In this document: positions 32,090 through 43,243 of the stretch, in pieces
How the letters are laid out: every line of letters starts with the position of its first letter
How positions within the stretch are numbered: the stretch's first letter is position 1
Origin: Ephydatia muelleri
Taxonomy: Eukaryota > Porifera > Demospongiae > Spongillida > Spongillidae
Length of the DNA: 64,000 nt
NCBI GenBank assembly: GCA_013339895.1
Contig: JABACO010000008.1
Span: 9,356,758 to 9,420,757, forward strand
Direction: 5' to 3'
Position numbers and translations under genes: made by a program
Notes under the pieces: generated by a model
Told to the model about the DNA's origin: nothing
The model's input: only the letters and a program-made list of their open reading frames with translations
The model's database searches: none

Positions 32090-33089
32090 NNNNNNNNNNN
32101 NNNNNNNNNNNNNNNNNNNNNNNNNNNNNNNNNNNNNNNNNNNNNNNNNNNNNNNNNNNNNNNNNNNNNNNNNNNNNNNNNNNNNNNNNNNNNNNNNNNN
32201 NNNNNNNNNNNNNNNNNNNNNNNNNNNNNNNNNNNNNNNNNNNNNNNNNNNNNNNNNNNNNNNNNNNNNNNNNNNNNNNNNNNNNNNNNNNNNNNNNNNN
32301 NNNNNNNNNNNNNNNNNNNNNNNNNNNNNNNNNNNNNNNNNNNNNNNNNNNNNNNNNNNNNNNNNNNNNNNNNNNNNNNNNNNNNNNNNNNNNNNNNNNN
32401 NNNNNNNNNNNNNNNNNNNNNNNNNNNNNNNNNNNNNNNNNNNNNNNNNNNNNNNNNNNNNNNNNNNNNNNNNNNNNNNNNNNNNNNNNNNNNNNNNNNN
32501 NNNNNNNNNNNNNNNNNNNNNNNNNNNNNNNNNNNNNNNNNNNNNNNNNNNNNNNNNNNNNNNNNNNNNNNNNNNNNNNNNNNNNNNNNNNNNNNNNNNN
32601 NNNNNNNNNNNNNNNNNNNNNNNNNNNNNNNNNNNNNNNNNNNNNNNNNNNNNNNNNNNNNNNNNNNNNNNNNNNNNNNNNNNNNNNNNNNNNNNNNNNN
32701 NNNNNNNNNNNNNNNNNNNNNNNNNNNNNNNNNNNNNNNNNNNNNNNNNNNNNNNNNNNNNNNNNNNNNNNNNNNNNNNNNNNNNNNNNNNNNNNNNNNN
32801 NNNNNNNNNNNNNNNNNNNNNNNNNNNNNNNNNNNNNNNNNNNNNNNNNNNNNNNNNNNNNNNNNNNNNNNNNNNNNNNNNNNNNNNNNNNNNNNNNNNN
32901 NNNNNNNNNNNNNNNNNNNNNNNNNNNNNNNNNNNNNNNNNNNNNNNNNNNNNNNNNNNNNNNNNNNNNNNNNNNNNNNNNNNNNNNNNNNNNNNNNNNN
33001 NNNNNNNNNNNNNNNNNNNNNNNNNNNNNNNNNNNNNNNNNNNNNNNNNNNNNNNNNNNNNNNNNNNNNNNNNNNNNNNNNNNNNNNNN
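32090..33089. other. assembly gap (1000 N)
   Basis: Exactly 1000 N, real size unknown. It must hold the 5' exon(s) of SLC66A1 and possibly the middle of eIF4G. Confidence 0.99.
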
Positions 33090-33493
33090 GACTGCATCAT
33101 GTTCTTCAGTTTTGATACTGTCCCTCTTCATCCTTCCTCTTCCCCTCTTCTCCCCCTGTCCCCCCTCTTTTCCCCACCCTGCTCCCCCTTCTCCCTCCCT
33201 CCTCTCCTGTCCCCCTCTTCTCCCTCCCTCCTCCCCCTATCTGTCCCCCTCTTGTCCCACCCTCCTCCCCCTGTCCTCCCTCCTCCCCCTATCTGTCCCC
33301 CCTCTTCTCCCTCCCTCCTCCCCCTATCTGTCCCCCCTCTTCTCCCTCTCTCCTCCCCCTGTCTCCCCTCTTCTCCCTCCCTCGTCCCCCTGTCCCCCCT
33401 CTTCTCCCTCCCTCCTCCCCCCTGTCTCCCTCTTCTCCCACCCTTCTCTTTTCTCCTTTCCCTTGATTACCTTGACTCTTACTGTATGTCCAG

Positions 33494-36400
33494 GCAGATG
33501 ATCACCAACTGCATGTACAAATCAGCTGACAAGTCACTATCATTCTGGTTCCTCATGTCCTGGCTTAGTGGCGATGTCACTAACCTGCTTGGAGCTTTCC
33601 TCACCAATCAGCTTGTCACACAGGTGCAGAATATCACACACACGCACACAACTTGATATCTGTACCCATGAATCATCTTCCAACCTCCTCCTCCCACCCT
33701 GAAGAAAGTGACTGCTGTGTATTTTGTCTCCATCGACTTCCTCATGATGTTGCAATTCCTCTACTATGTCGGTCGTAACCAAGGACGTAAAGGTGCGTTG
33801 TGTGGGTAGATATCCAGCCCGCATAAAGATTAGCTTGTGTGTGTTCTGGGGACTCGCTCTCTTGGTGCCTACCATGTGTGGCTTCTCTTCCCGTGTCTAG
33901 GTTTTGTGGAATGCCTCAGATGTCCCTGCTACGCCAGCAGTGCTGTGATGGCCGTCCTCCCTGGGCTGGCCTTTGCCGGCCTCCTGGTTGGAGGAGGGGC
34001 CCCGGCGCTGTTTGGTGGAGGAGGAGGGGGTGGAGACCACGCCTCTCGCCATGTGGGCAGAACCCTGCTGTCCAGTGGTGCTCAGAACATCTCGTGGGAC
34101 TCTCAGACGATCATTGGCTACATCCTTGGCTGCATCTCTGCCTTACTCTACGTGTCTTCACGTCTCCCCCAGATCATTAAAAATGTGAGGAGAGGGGGGA
34201 GGGGGAAGAGGGTATTCTTAGCAACTTTAATTGTTAGTTGAAAAGTATGCTCTCTAAATTGCTGGGCACCTGATGGCAGTAGTAGTGATCATAGCATTAC
34301 CACCTGATGACAGTAGTAGTGGTCATAGCATCACCACCTGATGACAGTAGTAGTGGTCATAGCATCACCACCTGATGACAGTAGTAGTGGTCCATAGCAT
34401 CACCACCTGATGACAGTAGTGGTGGTCCATAGCATCACCACCTGATGACAGTAGTGGTGGTCCATAGCATCACCACCTGATGACAGTAGTAGTGGTCATA
34501 GCATCACCACCTGATGACAGTAGTGGTGGTCATAGCATCACCACCTGATGACAGTAGTGGTGGTCCATAGCATCACCACCTGATGGCAGTAGTAGCATCA
34601 CCACCTGATGACAGTAGTGGTGGTCATAGCATCACCACCTGATGACAGTAGTAGTGGTGGTCATAGCATCACCACCTGATGACAGTAGTGGTGGTCCATA
34701 GCATCACCACCTGATGACAGTAGTAGTGGTCATAGCATCACCACCTGATGACAGTAGTGGTGGTCCATAGCATCACCACCTGATGTCAGTAGTAGTGGTC
34801 ATAGCATCACCACCTGATGACAGTAGTGGTGGTCCATAGCATCACCACCTGATGTCAGTAGTAGTGGTCATAGCATCACCACCTGATGACAGTAGTAGTG
34901 GTCCATAGCATCACCACCTGATGACAGTAGTAGTGGTCATAGCATCACCACCTGATGACAGTAGTGGTGGTCCATAGCATCACCACCTGATGACAGTAGT
35001 GGTGGTCCATAGCATCACCACCTGATGACAGTAGTGGTGGTCCATAGCATCACCACCTGATGACAGTAGTGGTGGTCCATAGCATCACCACCTGATGACA
35101 GTAGTAGTGGTCATAGCATCACCACCTGATGACAGTAGTGGTGGTCATAGCATCACCACCTGATGACAGTAGTAGTGGTCATAGCATCACCACCTGATGA
35201 CAGTAGTGGTGGTCATAGCATCACCACCTGATGACAGTAGTAGTTGTGGTCCATAGCATCACCACCTGATGACAGTAGTAGTGGTCCATAGCATCACCAC
35301 CTGATGGCAGTAGTAGTGGTCCATAGCATCACCACCTGATGACAGTAGTAGTGGTCATAGCATCACCACCTGATGACAGTAGTGGTGGTCATAGCATCAC
35401 CACCTGATGACAGTAGTGGTGGTCATAGCATCACCACCTGATGATCGTTCTTTTCCCTCTTCTAAGCTTTTGTTTTATGATGTTACTAATCTAAATTAGA
35501 ACTGAAGTAGAAAATGAATGGGGAGTTGCGTGTGATCAAATGCTGGCTGATTGCTGATTAAGAGTTGGCTGGTGGCACAGTGTGTGAATGAAACTAGCAG
35601 TAATTAGTGCCAAAGCAATTACAATTGGCAATGGTGTACAGTGAATGAAGTGGGGTGGGGATAGGGGTTTGGGGTGGGGATGGGGGTTGTGGTGGGGATG
35701 GGGGGTTTGGGGTGGGGATGGGGGGTTTGGGGTGGGGTGGGATTTGGAAGGAATTCGCAATGATACAAGTAAAATCATGTCGGTTGGTTTGAAGAGAACG
35801 ATGGGTCATTAGTCTGCTTTATGATATCTCAATGCCTCAGCTTACAGTCGTGTGTAATAAATAAAACAAGTAAATTTGTCTATTGAGAAAATTACCTCAA
35901 TGTAGGATTGAGTGGTGCGAGCAAGGTAACAAGGTACAGTCAGGTGGTATAGTGATATCAAACTTGGTGGCACAGATGCAGTGTGTAATGGTATCGCAAC
36001 TCCATGGTGTATTGTCCCATTTGCAATTCACCCAAAATCCGTATACAGCATCTGAGGTTGTAAAAAAGCGTCACACTTGGTGATCCGCCATTTGCTGAAT
36101 GTTGCTGACCCCTCACCCCGCTGTAGCAAGCTCACAGCTTAGTGAGTGGTCATGTGTCATCACCCTTTGTACACAGTTCAATGTCCAATGAGCTAATGTG
36201 ATGGATCACCAAAGTTCAGTCACCCAAGCATGCACATCTCATTGGTCTATTATTTTCTACAGGTCTGAATCTGATCCGCTCGCTACCCAAAGGAGGTGGT
36301 TCAGTCATGAGGCGGACATAATGTACAGACCTTGTTCCAGATACCATTGGATACCATTGGATACCATTGGATACCATTGGATATCACTGGATACCATTGG

Positions 36401-36507
36401 AAATTATGCCTGCCTCACAGTTGAATCACTCGCTTTGGGTAGCAGATCAGATTCAGACGAGTAGAAAACTGGCCGTGTAAAAGGAGACAGCTAGAGGGAG
36501 AGGGAAA

Positions 36508-36538
<31 letters not shown>

Positions 36539-37324
36539 CATACAGTCATGTTGTGTGCAGTTGTTGTTTTTTTTTTCACTTCTGCTGCCTCCATTTGCCT
36601 TGTCAGTTCTCCAGGTGCTCTGTAGAGGGTCTGGCCTTACCCATGTTCATCATGGCCGTGCTAGGGAATGTCACCTACGCCCTGGGGATACTCCTGTATT
36701 CTGTGCAGCTGGACTTCATCATACTGAGGTTGCCATGGTTGGTGGGGAGTGTTGGGACCGTGTGCTTCGACTTCACCGTATCCTTGGATACAAGGGGTTG
36801 GTGTATATGTGTGTATGGGAGGTGTCTGTGTGTGTGTGCGCGCGTGCGCGCTTCACAAATCAGGGTATATTGGTTTATGTGCTTTACCCCATCTCATCAC
36901 ATTTTCTAATAAATTATTCATTGAAGTGGGAGGGGAAGCAGTCCCATAATATAATTTGGCTTCTCTTGTGTAATTGATGTGTGTAATTACATTCATTGAC
37001 ACTCATATGACATCACAGTTGACCCTGTCATCCATCATCCATGTGACACCTTCATTACAAACACTCCAACACCCACCCAATCAGCTGTAACCTGCTACAA
37101 ATTACTTTGACAACTGGGATCAGATATTTGCGCAGTTCATAGCCTACAAGTGCTTCAAGTGCCCATGTGTCCCACCAAGTGGCTACGAGCGGGTCCCCAG
37201 TCCTGGCGACGACGAGGAAATTTATCCTCGGTCGCGCAGCAGGAAACTCAATGGCAACATACAGTGTGGGGATGAGAAGGCTGGAGGGAGAATGTTTTCT
37301 TGCTGTAAGGACTTGTGCAAGTAG
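33494..37324 (+). CDS. SLC66A1: lysosomal cationic amino-acid transporter, PQ-loop family (5' exon missing)
   Basis: Exons 33494-33623, 33705-33792, 33901-34184, 36607-36777, 37136-37324; phases 1, 0, 0 after the first chain to a TAG stop. The first PQ motif is split: exon 33494 starts with G + CAG, completing a codon ending in G before Gln, and is followed by KSADKSLSFWFLMSWLSGD. The second PQ loop is SSRLPQIIKN, then STEGL-like RCSVEGLALPMFIMAVLGNV and LPWLVGSVGTVCFDFT. These are the hallmarks of SLC66A1/PQLC2 (yeast Ypq1), a seven-helix exporter of Arg, Lys and His from lysosomes. A Gly-rich insert (GGGGGGGD) lies in the loop before the second PQ. The C-tail (PSGYERVPS...) is hydrophilic; human PQLC2 has a dileucine signal there, which I do not see. 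Confidence 0.88.
34262..35445. repeat. ~34-bp minisatellite, ~35 copies, SLC66A1 intron
   Basis: Unit CATAGCATCACCACCTGATGACAGTAGTRGTGGTC, varying by TAG/TGG and by an extra C before CATAG. It occupies 1.18 kb of the intron after the exon ending at 34184. Confidence 0.95.
35645..35745. repeat. GGGGTGGGGATGGGGGTTT repeats
   Basis: Five G-rich units with four or more G-runs each; a strong G-quadruplex candidate on the plus strand. Confidence 0.8.
36250..36468. repeat. fold-back repeat with ATACCATTGG core, SLC66A1 intron
   Basis: Arms 36255-36287 (TCTACAGGTCTGAATCTGATCC...CTACCCAAAG) and 36433-36468 (CTTTGGGTAGCAGATCAGATTCAGACGAG...) are near-perfect inverses. Between them lie six 10-bp ATACCATTGG units (36348-36410). 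It looks like a small MITE or hairpin element. A 27-base poly-G run follows at 36508-36534. Confidence 0.75.
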
Positions 37325-37797
37325 CATCTTGAGACAGGATTGGGGCACATACAATGTAACAAGAAGAAGAAATGCACACACACGTGCTGGTATAGTGTTG
37401 TGTGATGTATGTAGCACAGGTATTGAAGGCATACAATCATGCAAATGTAGTAATATGACCATAAGTGTTACTATTATTATTTTTTTGCTTCCATTATGAT
37501 ACTTCTATTTTGAAGGCACACAGTCTACTTTGAGTGTGCACCATAGGGTCATGTAGCCGTGTAGCCATGGAAATGTTCCCACTATGCGACAGTCATTACA
37601 CAACACCTCCATTGTCCTCTCTTCAACTGGAGGGGCAGCACTGTCATGACTACCTACAAACATGGTAAATCACTGCTGCTATCTAACTAATGGTGCACAT
37701 GATAATACCTGTTAGTAAAAATAAAAATGAAAATGCAAGAAGTGAGTAAAAGAAAGTGAGGAAAAAAAAATGACACCCTGTTTCTGACATGGGAAGA
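37325..37797. other. 3' region between convergent genes
   Basis: No gene seen. AATAAA at 37720-37725 could serve SLC66A1 as a distal poly(A) signal. Confidence 0.45.
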
Positions 37798-40032
37798 CTA
37801 TTCTATCAGTTTCTCCATTGCCCATTGAGTAACACGACCAAACCAAATCGAACAGAAATTGCTGTCCTTTGATGAGGAATCACCAAACATCAGCAGCTCT
37901 TTCACTTTTCGGTAGTCATCTCCGACAGGAACTGAGGGGGATAAGGGACAGAGACACACACGAGAGAAGGAGATAAGGGACAGAGAAACACACGAGAGAG
38001 GGAGATAAGGGGCAGAGAAACACACGAGAGAGGGGATAAGGGACAGAGACACACACGAGAGAAGGAGATAAGGGACAGAGAAACACACGAGAGAGGGAGA
38101 TAAGGGGCAGAGAAACACACGAGAGAGGGAGAAAAGGGACAGACACACATGAGAGAGGGAGATAAGGGACAGAGAAACACACGAGAAGGGAGATAATAAG
38201 CAGAGACACACGAGAGAGGGAGAAAAGGGCAGAGAAACACACGAGAGAGGGGATAAGGGACAGAGACACACAGAGAGAGGGGGATGGGACAGAGACACAC
38301 AGAGAGGGGGATAAGGGACAGAGAAACACGAGAGGGGGGGATAAGGGACAGAGAAACACACGAGAGAAGGGGATGGGACAGAGACACACAGAGAGGGGGA
38401 TAAGGGACAGAGAAACACGAGAGGGGGGGATAAGGGACAGAGAAACACACGAGAGAAGGGGATAAGGACAGAGAAACACGAGAGAGGGGGATAAGGGACA
38501 GAGACACACACAAGGGACTAAGACACACAAAAGGAGGGAGACGACAGGGGACAAACAGACGGGGACATGGGAGTAGAGGAGAGGGCTGAAAGACATGAGA
38601 GGGAGGGCTGAGACACACATACCACCCCTCTGGCTAGCATTGGCCACAGCTGCATGGCGACTTTTGGGCTTGATGAACGGGTCACCCTGCAATGCTGGCT
38701 CTATGCTCTCTGGTGGTTGCTGTGGCGACGCTAAAGTAAAGCAAGAACGAACGAGTGGCACAGATAAGAGACTGCTAAATGAAAGTATACTACTCCAGAC
38801 AGGCCCAAATATAAAACACACTATACAATGCACCCACATCCACACACACACACACAAACACACATACATGACTTTTTCAAGTCCTCTTCTTCTTCCTCAT
38901 CTATTTCTCCCTCTTCCTTCTCACTTCCGTCAGACAAATCATCAGGAAACTTCACCTCCTTTGTCAAATTATCCTCCTCCTCATCTGTTTCCACGGTTAC
39001 AGTCCCCTCCTTCCCTGCTACTACCACCCCCTCCTCCCCAGTCCCTGGTGTCTCCTCGTCCCTGCGCGACTCTGTGACCCCAGTAGGTGTGGCCTCATGT
39101 TCCCCTTCTGGCACCACTGCATTCTTGTCTCCCATCAAAGGAGATGCTGATGACATCGCATCTGAACCCACCTCCAACCCCCCCCCCCCCCCCCCCCCCC
39201 CCCCGTGGGGGGCAACACAGAGGGGGGCTTGACCTCAACCTCATTGGTCGACGTAGGGTGGTCCTTAGTGGGAGTATGGGCTGGGCCTGGGGACTAGTCA
39301 AAGTGCTGTGTACCTTGGCTTTAAATTCCTCCGCAATGCTCATCATCGGGGGACCCCCCAGTGGCTCTGTTGTGGCGACTGTCTCTGCTGTGAGATCTGT
39401 GCCCCCCTGGGGGATAACCTGGTCTGGAGTGTTGTACGGGAGGGAAATAACTTGGTCACTGTGGACGATGGGTACCGTTATACATATCCCGTTATAGGCA
39501 CGTCCGGTTGTGGTGCCGCCACAAGCCCCCCAGAGTTCACACAGTTGACCCCAAACTGGAGGGCGTTAACCTCTGTCGTCCCGATGGCAGCAGGGGAAGT
39601 GGTCTGGGGCCTTGTCAGTACATCCTGCACTTGCAACCTGAATTGCTCCTTCACAGAATTCGAAGAGGATAGCTCCTGTTCGGAGGGCTGAGAGACGTTT
39701 GCCGGCGGCATGGTGAAAGGCCTGGGGACCGGGTGCCCCCCAGGGGGAACAGGGGGATTGACTACTGCTACTGCTGCTGCTGTGGCTGCTGCAGGAACTG
39801 TCGGAGAGGGTGTGCTCACTTGGACAACAGTTTTGGTATTGGGGTCGACAATCACAAGTGGCTTTCTCTCTCTCTTCTGCAGTGGTTGTTGAGGGGGGGG
39901 GAGAATGGGAGCTGGTGACTGGTAAGCAGGTTGCTGCATGTACGACATAGGGGTCTGGATCACTTGGGTGGGCATATTGGGAATGTACTGCCCCATCAAT
40001 CCAGGCTGGTACTGGTAGACTGTTCCTGGCAT
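37798..40032 (-). CDS. eIF4G-like N-terminal region (Pro/Gln-rich and acidic), boundaries partly unresolved
   Basis: Exons (descending): about 40024-39478, 39458-39314, 39293-38868, 38730-38623, 37931-37798. The first encodes a Tyr/Gln/Pro-rich segment (YQYQPGLMGQYIPNMP) and then KRERKPLVIVDPNTKTVV, the basic 'K..(I/V)..DPNT' motif found near the N-terminus of eIF4G. Later exons are Pro/Thr-rich and strongly acidic (SDGSEKEEGEIDEEEEED). The last three join in phase and end at a TAG (37798) after LLMFGDSSSKDSNFC... No MIF4G domain and no canonical eIF4E-binding YxxxxL motif follow. The junction near 39460-39480 is out of frame as I read it, and a poly-C run (39179-39204) makes the frame of the third exon uncertain. 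The first exon starts next to a transposon end (40038), so more 5' exons may lie beyond it. Confidence 0.5.
37938..38520. repeat. ~30-bp GAGACACACACGAGAGAGGGAGATAAGGGACA minisatellite
   Basis: About 20 degenerate copies in the intron before the last eIF4G-like exon. Long minus-strand frames of Ser/Leu/Cys/Pro here are by-products. Confidence 0.9.
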
Positions 40033-40535
40033 AATTGCAGGGGCGGATTTAGGGGGGGGGGGGGGGGGGGTCCGGACCCCCCCTTTCCTATATGAAGAAT
40101 GACGTATGCATACTGTAATCTATGCAGCATTCTGCATGTTACCGTCCTTGGATTTGCAAGATTGCACATCGTTCTACAAGGGGGTCTATATCGATCTAAT
40201 TAAATCCTCCTACATGTGTATTAAAACGAAATATTTCATCACGCGATCGATCAAATGGTGAGTGTGAGCAGGGATTGAGGTAAGCGCGTGAATGGGATGG
40301 ATCTCAGATTTTTTTCCTCAGAAAACAGATAGGTATAGCTAAATAGTAAAACATACATGAGTCGTTTATAGACCGACATGTAGCTGGTGCTTGGCCACGT
40401 GCACGCTTCGGTCACAAATTCACAAAAGCTTTGCGTCACGAATTTAATTGCTGAGCAGTAAGGTAAACTGCCAAATTCAAATTAGAACGGGTTGGCTTTA
40501 TTGGAACGGGGGGATCCAAAGTGGTAGAAGACTAG

Positions 40536-40665
40536 TGTAGTGTATTGATTATGAGATTACAGCTGTGTATGTATGCGCATGCGCATGGTGATATTCATTC
40601 CTTTTTGTTAATCGTCTCTTTGGGTAAATGGCGAGTTTTCCGACCCTCTAATCTACTATAGAAGA
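40536..40665 (+). repeat. 5' LTR of gypsy element
   Basis: Begins TGTAGTG and contains the palindrome ATGCGCATGCGCAT. Boundaries set by comparison with the 3' copy and by the ACTAG duplication; the inner end is accurate to one or two bases. Confidence 0.88.
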
Positions 40666-40682
40666 TTGGTGACGAGGGTGGG

Positions 40683-42088
40683 ATGGAAACGCCACGTTTG
40701 TCAGACCCTTTCGACCCTGACGTGGAAAGTATCGACGACTATAAGGAAAGGTTCGACTACTATTGTACGGCCCATGGGATAGCTGACAAAAGGAAGAAGG
40801 CCTTGTTCCTGACAAGAATAGGGCAGAAAATGTACACCAAATTATAGTCCTACCTCCATTGGCGACCTTACTTTGGATGAGATAGTCACTAGACTAAAGG
40901 CCCGGACTTTGCCAGAGACGGTGGAAATCGCTGAGCATTACGTTTTTTTTCAAACGGCAACAGAAGGCGGATGAGAAGGTCACTGAATAAATGTCAGAGC
41001 TATGTTTGTTGGCAAAATCGTGTAATTTTGGAGATTACTTAGATACCGCCTTGAGGGATCAATTTGTGTGTGGGTTGAAGGACCGCAAGATTCAACAAGA
41101 GCTACTGTGTACCAGGAATTTGACAGTGGGGCAAGCATTGGATAAGAGTCGGTCCATGGAAATCGTGCTCATGGAAACACAGAACCTGCATCAACAGGAA
41201 GTTGCAACCAGGATGGAAGAGCCAGAGGGGGAGTGTGGGGCCACACATAAGGTTTTCAAATCCTCAAGAGGTTCTTGCTACCATTGTGGCGGCGTAGGAC
41301 ACTCCTCAGATAGCTGTTATCACAAGGGAAAGAAATGCAATGAATGTGGTAAGGTGGGCCATTTAGCAAGGGCATGTAGGAGAAAAGCAAGAGGTAGCAT
41401 AACGGGGAAGACAATGCACAAGATGGATGCATATGAGGAGAACAGTGACACCAACTCAAATAGTAACGAAGAGTCAGATGTAGAGGTTCACAAGGTAGGT
41501 TCCAAGGACCGTTACAAAAAGTTGACGACACAGTTGAAGATCAATGGCAGTCTGATTGAATTTGAAGTTGACACTGGAGCAGAGTTGTCCACCATACCCC
41601 AGAGGGTACATAAAGAAGCGTTGAAGAAAACACCTATTCTGGCCTCATCTGTGGTGCTCCGGCAGTATGACGGAAGCATTCTACCCATCAAGGGTGAGAT
41701 TGCGGCACAAGTGTCAAAAGGGGAGCAGACAGTTTCAGGACGCTTTGTAATTGTAAAGAACGCTGATTCGCAGCTACCCTTGTTGGGACGAGATTGGTTG
41801 TACAGATTACGACTGGATTGGCCACAATTGTTGCGGTCTTGCAAGGGGGTGGATCCCAGGATACATACCCTGCATTCAGCAAACTGGAGAAATGAGTTCC
41901 CAGAGGTAGTAAAGGAAGGATTAGGTCGATTAAAGGGAATCAAGGCAGTGGTTGAACTCAAGAATGATGCAAGGCCTCATTTCTGCAAATGCAGACCAGT
42001 ACCATTTGCACTGCGGACTCAAGTTGAAGAGGCAATTCGTCAGCAAGTGAAGGAAGGCGAATTAAGACCAGTTGAACAGAGTGAGTAG
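40683..42088 (+). pseudogene. gypsy gag / protease region, frameshifted
   Basis: Starts at an ATG 17 bp after the LTR. The first frame stops near 40845, continues in another frame (GDLTLDEIVTRLKA...), shifts again at an oligo-T near 40943, and has a stop at about 40989. From 40991 the frame is open to 42088 and holds two zinc knuckles (CYHCGGVGHSSDSC and CNECGKVGHLARAC) and a retroviral-type aspartic protease with the active site VDTGAELS and the flap-side LLGRDWL. It then runs into the start of RT and stops at 42086. Gag and protease function are lost in this copy. Confidence 0.85.
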
Positions 42089-43050
42089 GCAGCTCCTATT
42101 GTCATAGCCAAGAAAAAAAACGGGGAAATCAGAATTTGTGCTGATTTCAAAACAACTATCAACCCACATTTGCGTCCTAAAACATTTCCTCTGCCTACTG
42201 CAGAAGAAATGTACTCAACTCTAGTCACAGGGGGAATCATTCACAAAGTTGGATTTAGCTCGCGCATTTAAACAGATGGAGGTTTCGGAAGAGAGTCAAC
42301 CATTATTGACTATTCCCACTCACCTTGGGTTGTTCCAGTATTGTAGGCTGCCTTTTGGTGTGGCTACGGCTCCGGCAATGTGGCAGAGAGCCATGTCGAT
42401 TGTTCTTCAGGGGTGCGAGAGAGTTGTTTACTTTATTGATGACATCCGGTCACTGGCAAAACTAGGAAAGAGCATGAAGACAACCTTCGGAAGGTGTTCC
42501 AACGGTTGCAGCAGTTTGGACTGCGAATAAACCTGGCAAAATGTCGTTTCTTTCAGAAATTGGTAGAATACCTGGGCCACAGTATCTCCCCAGATGGCAT
42601 ACGGCCCACAGAAGAAAGAATAAAAGGGATATACTTGCAGCACCAGCTCCCAGTAACAAGTCTGAATTAAAGTCCTTTTTTGGGCTAATGATGTGTAATG
42701 CCAAGTTCTTACCACGGTTGTCAACGGTACTACATCCTTTATATGACTTACTACGGAAGGATACTAAGTGGTCCTGGTCAAGGGAACATGACTCAGCAGT
42801 TTGTCAGGCAAAGAAGCTCGTGAGCGAAGCAACAACGTTGGTGCATTACGACACTAACAAACCAAACAAGGTCTACTGTGATGCGTCATCTGTAGGTGTG
42901 GGTGCATGTCTGATGCACCTCACAAATGGGCAGGAAAGGCCAGTTGCGTATGCATCACGGACATTGTCTCAAGCAGAAGCTAAGTATGTTCAAATTGAGC
43001 GGGAAGCTCTAGCAATCGTCTTTGCAGTTCGGAAATTCCACCAATACCTC
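42089..43050 (+). pseudogene. gypsy reverse transcriptase / RNase H, frameshifted
   Basis: Fragments in three frames: the fingers (KNGEIRICADF), the palm (LDLARAFKQMEV, LPFGVATAPAMWQRAM and the catalytic YFIDDI near 42432), the thumb (GHSISPDGIRP), and the RNase H start (KVYCDASSVGVGACL; EREALAIVFAVRKFHQYL). Frameshifts lie near 42240, 42455 and 42530-42670. The RNase H frame is then cut at 43050 by a solo LTR. The catalytic Asp-Asp pair is still present, so decay is through indels. Confidence 0.88.
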
Positions 43051-43243
43051 TGTAACGTGCAAGTACAAAGGGCTCCAGACAGTCTAGTCATCAGCTGAGA
43101 ACTTTGCATGATACTTGCACGTGTATATGTGACGTAGTGTTTTAGTGTATATATTGTGCTGTAATTGTATCCTTGAGTGTTATCTGCCAACGTGATTTAC
43201 TGCATATTGGTGAGCCTCACGTCTCCTTAGCGCGGGCGCTACA
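43051..43243. mobile_element. 193-bp solo LTR inserted in gypsy RNase H
   Basis: A TGTA...TACA-bounded insert with CCTC on both sides (43047-43050 and 43244-43247) interrupts the RNase H frame between a Tyr-Leu and a following Tyr-Gly. Removing the insert and one CCTC puts the two sides back in frame. It has no coding capacity, which fits a solo LTR left after recombination of another element. Confidence 0.82.

Noticed and set aside
31905..33501. Frames of 340-480 codons across 32090-33089
   Set aside because: They run through the N gap and flanking low-complexity sequence.
27284..35445. Regularly repeated units considered as possible CRISPR arrays (17-bp, 34-bp and 47-bp arrays)
   Set aside because: Units are contiguous with no unique spacers, lie in introns or a retrotransposon, and the genome is eukaryotic.
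37798..38869. Minus-strand frames of 237-317 codons rich in Ser, Leu, Cys and Pro, looking like a membrane protein
   Set aside because: They read through the 30-bp minisatellite; only the ends (37798-37931 and 38623-38730) are exon-like.
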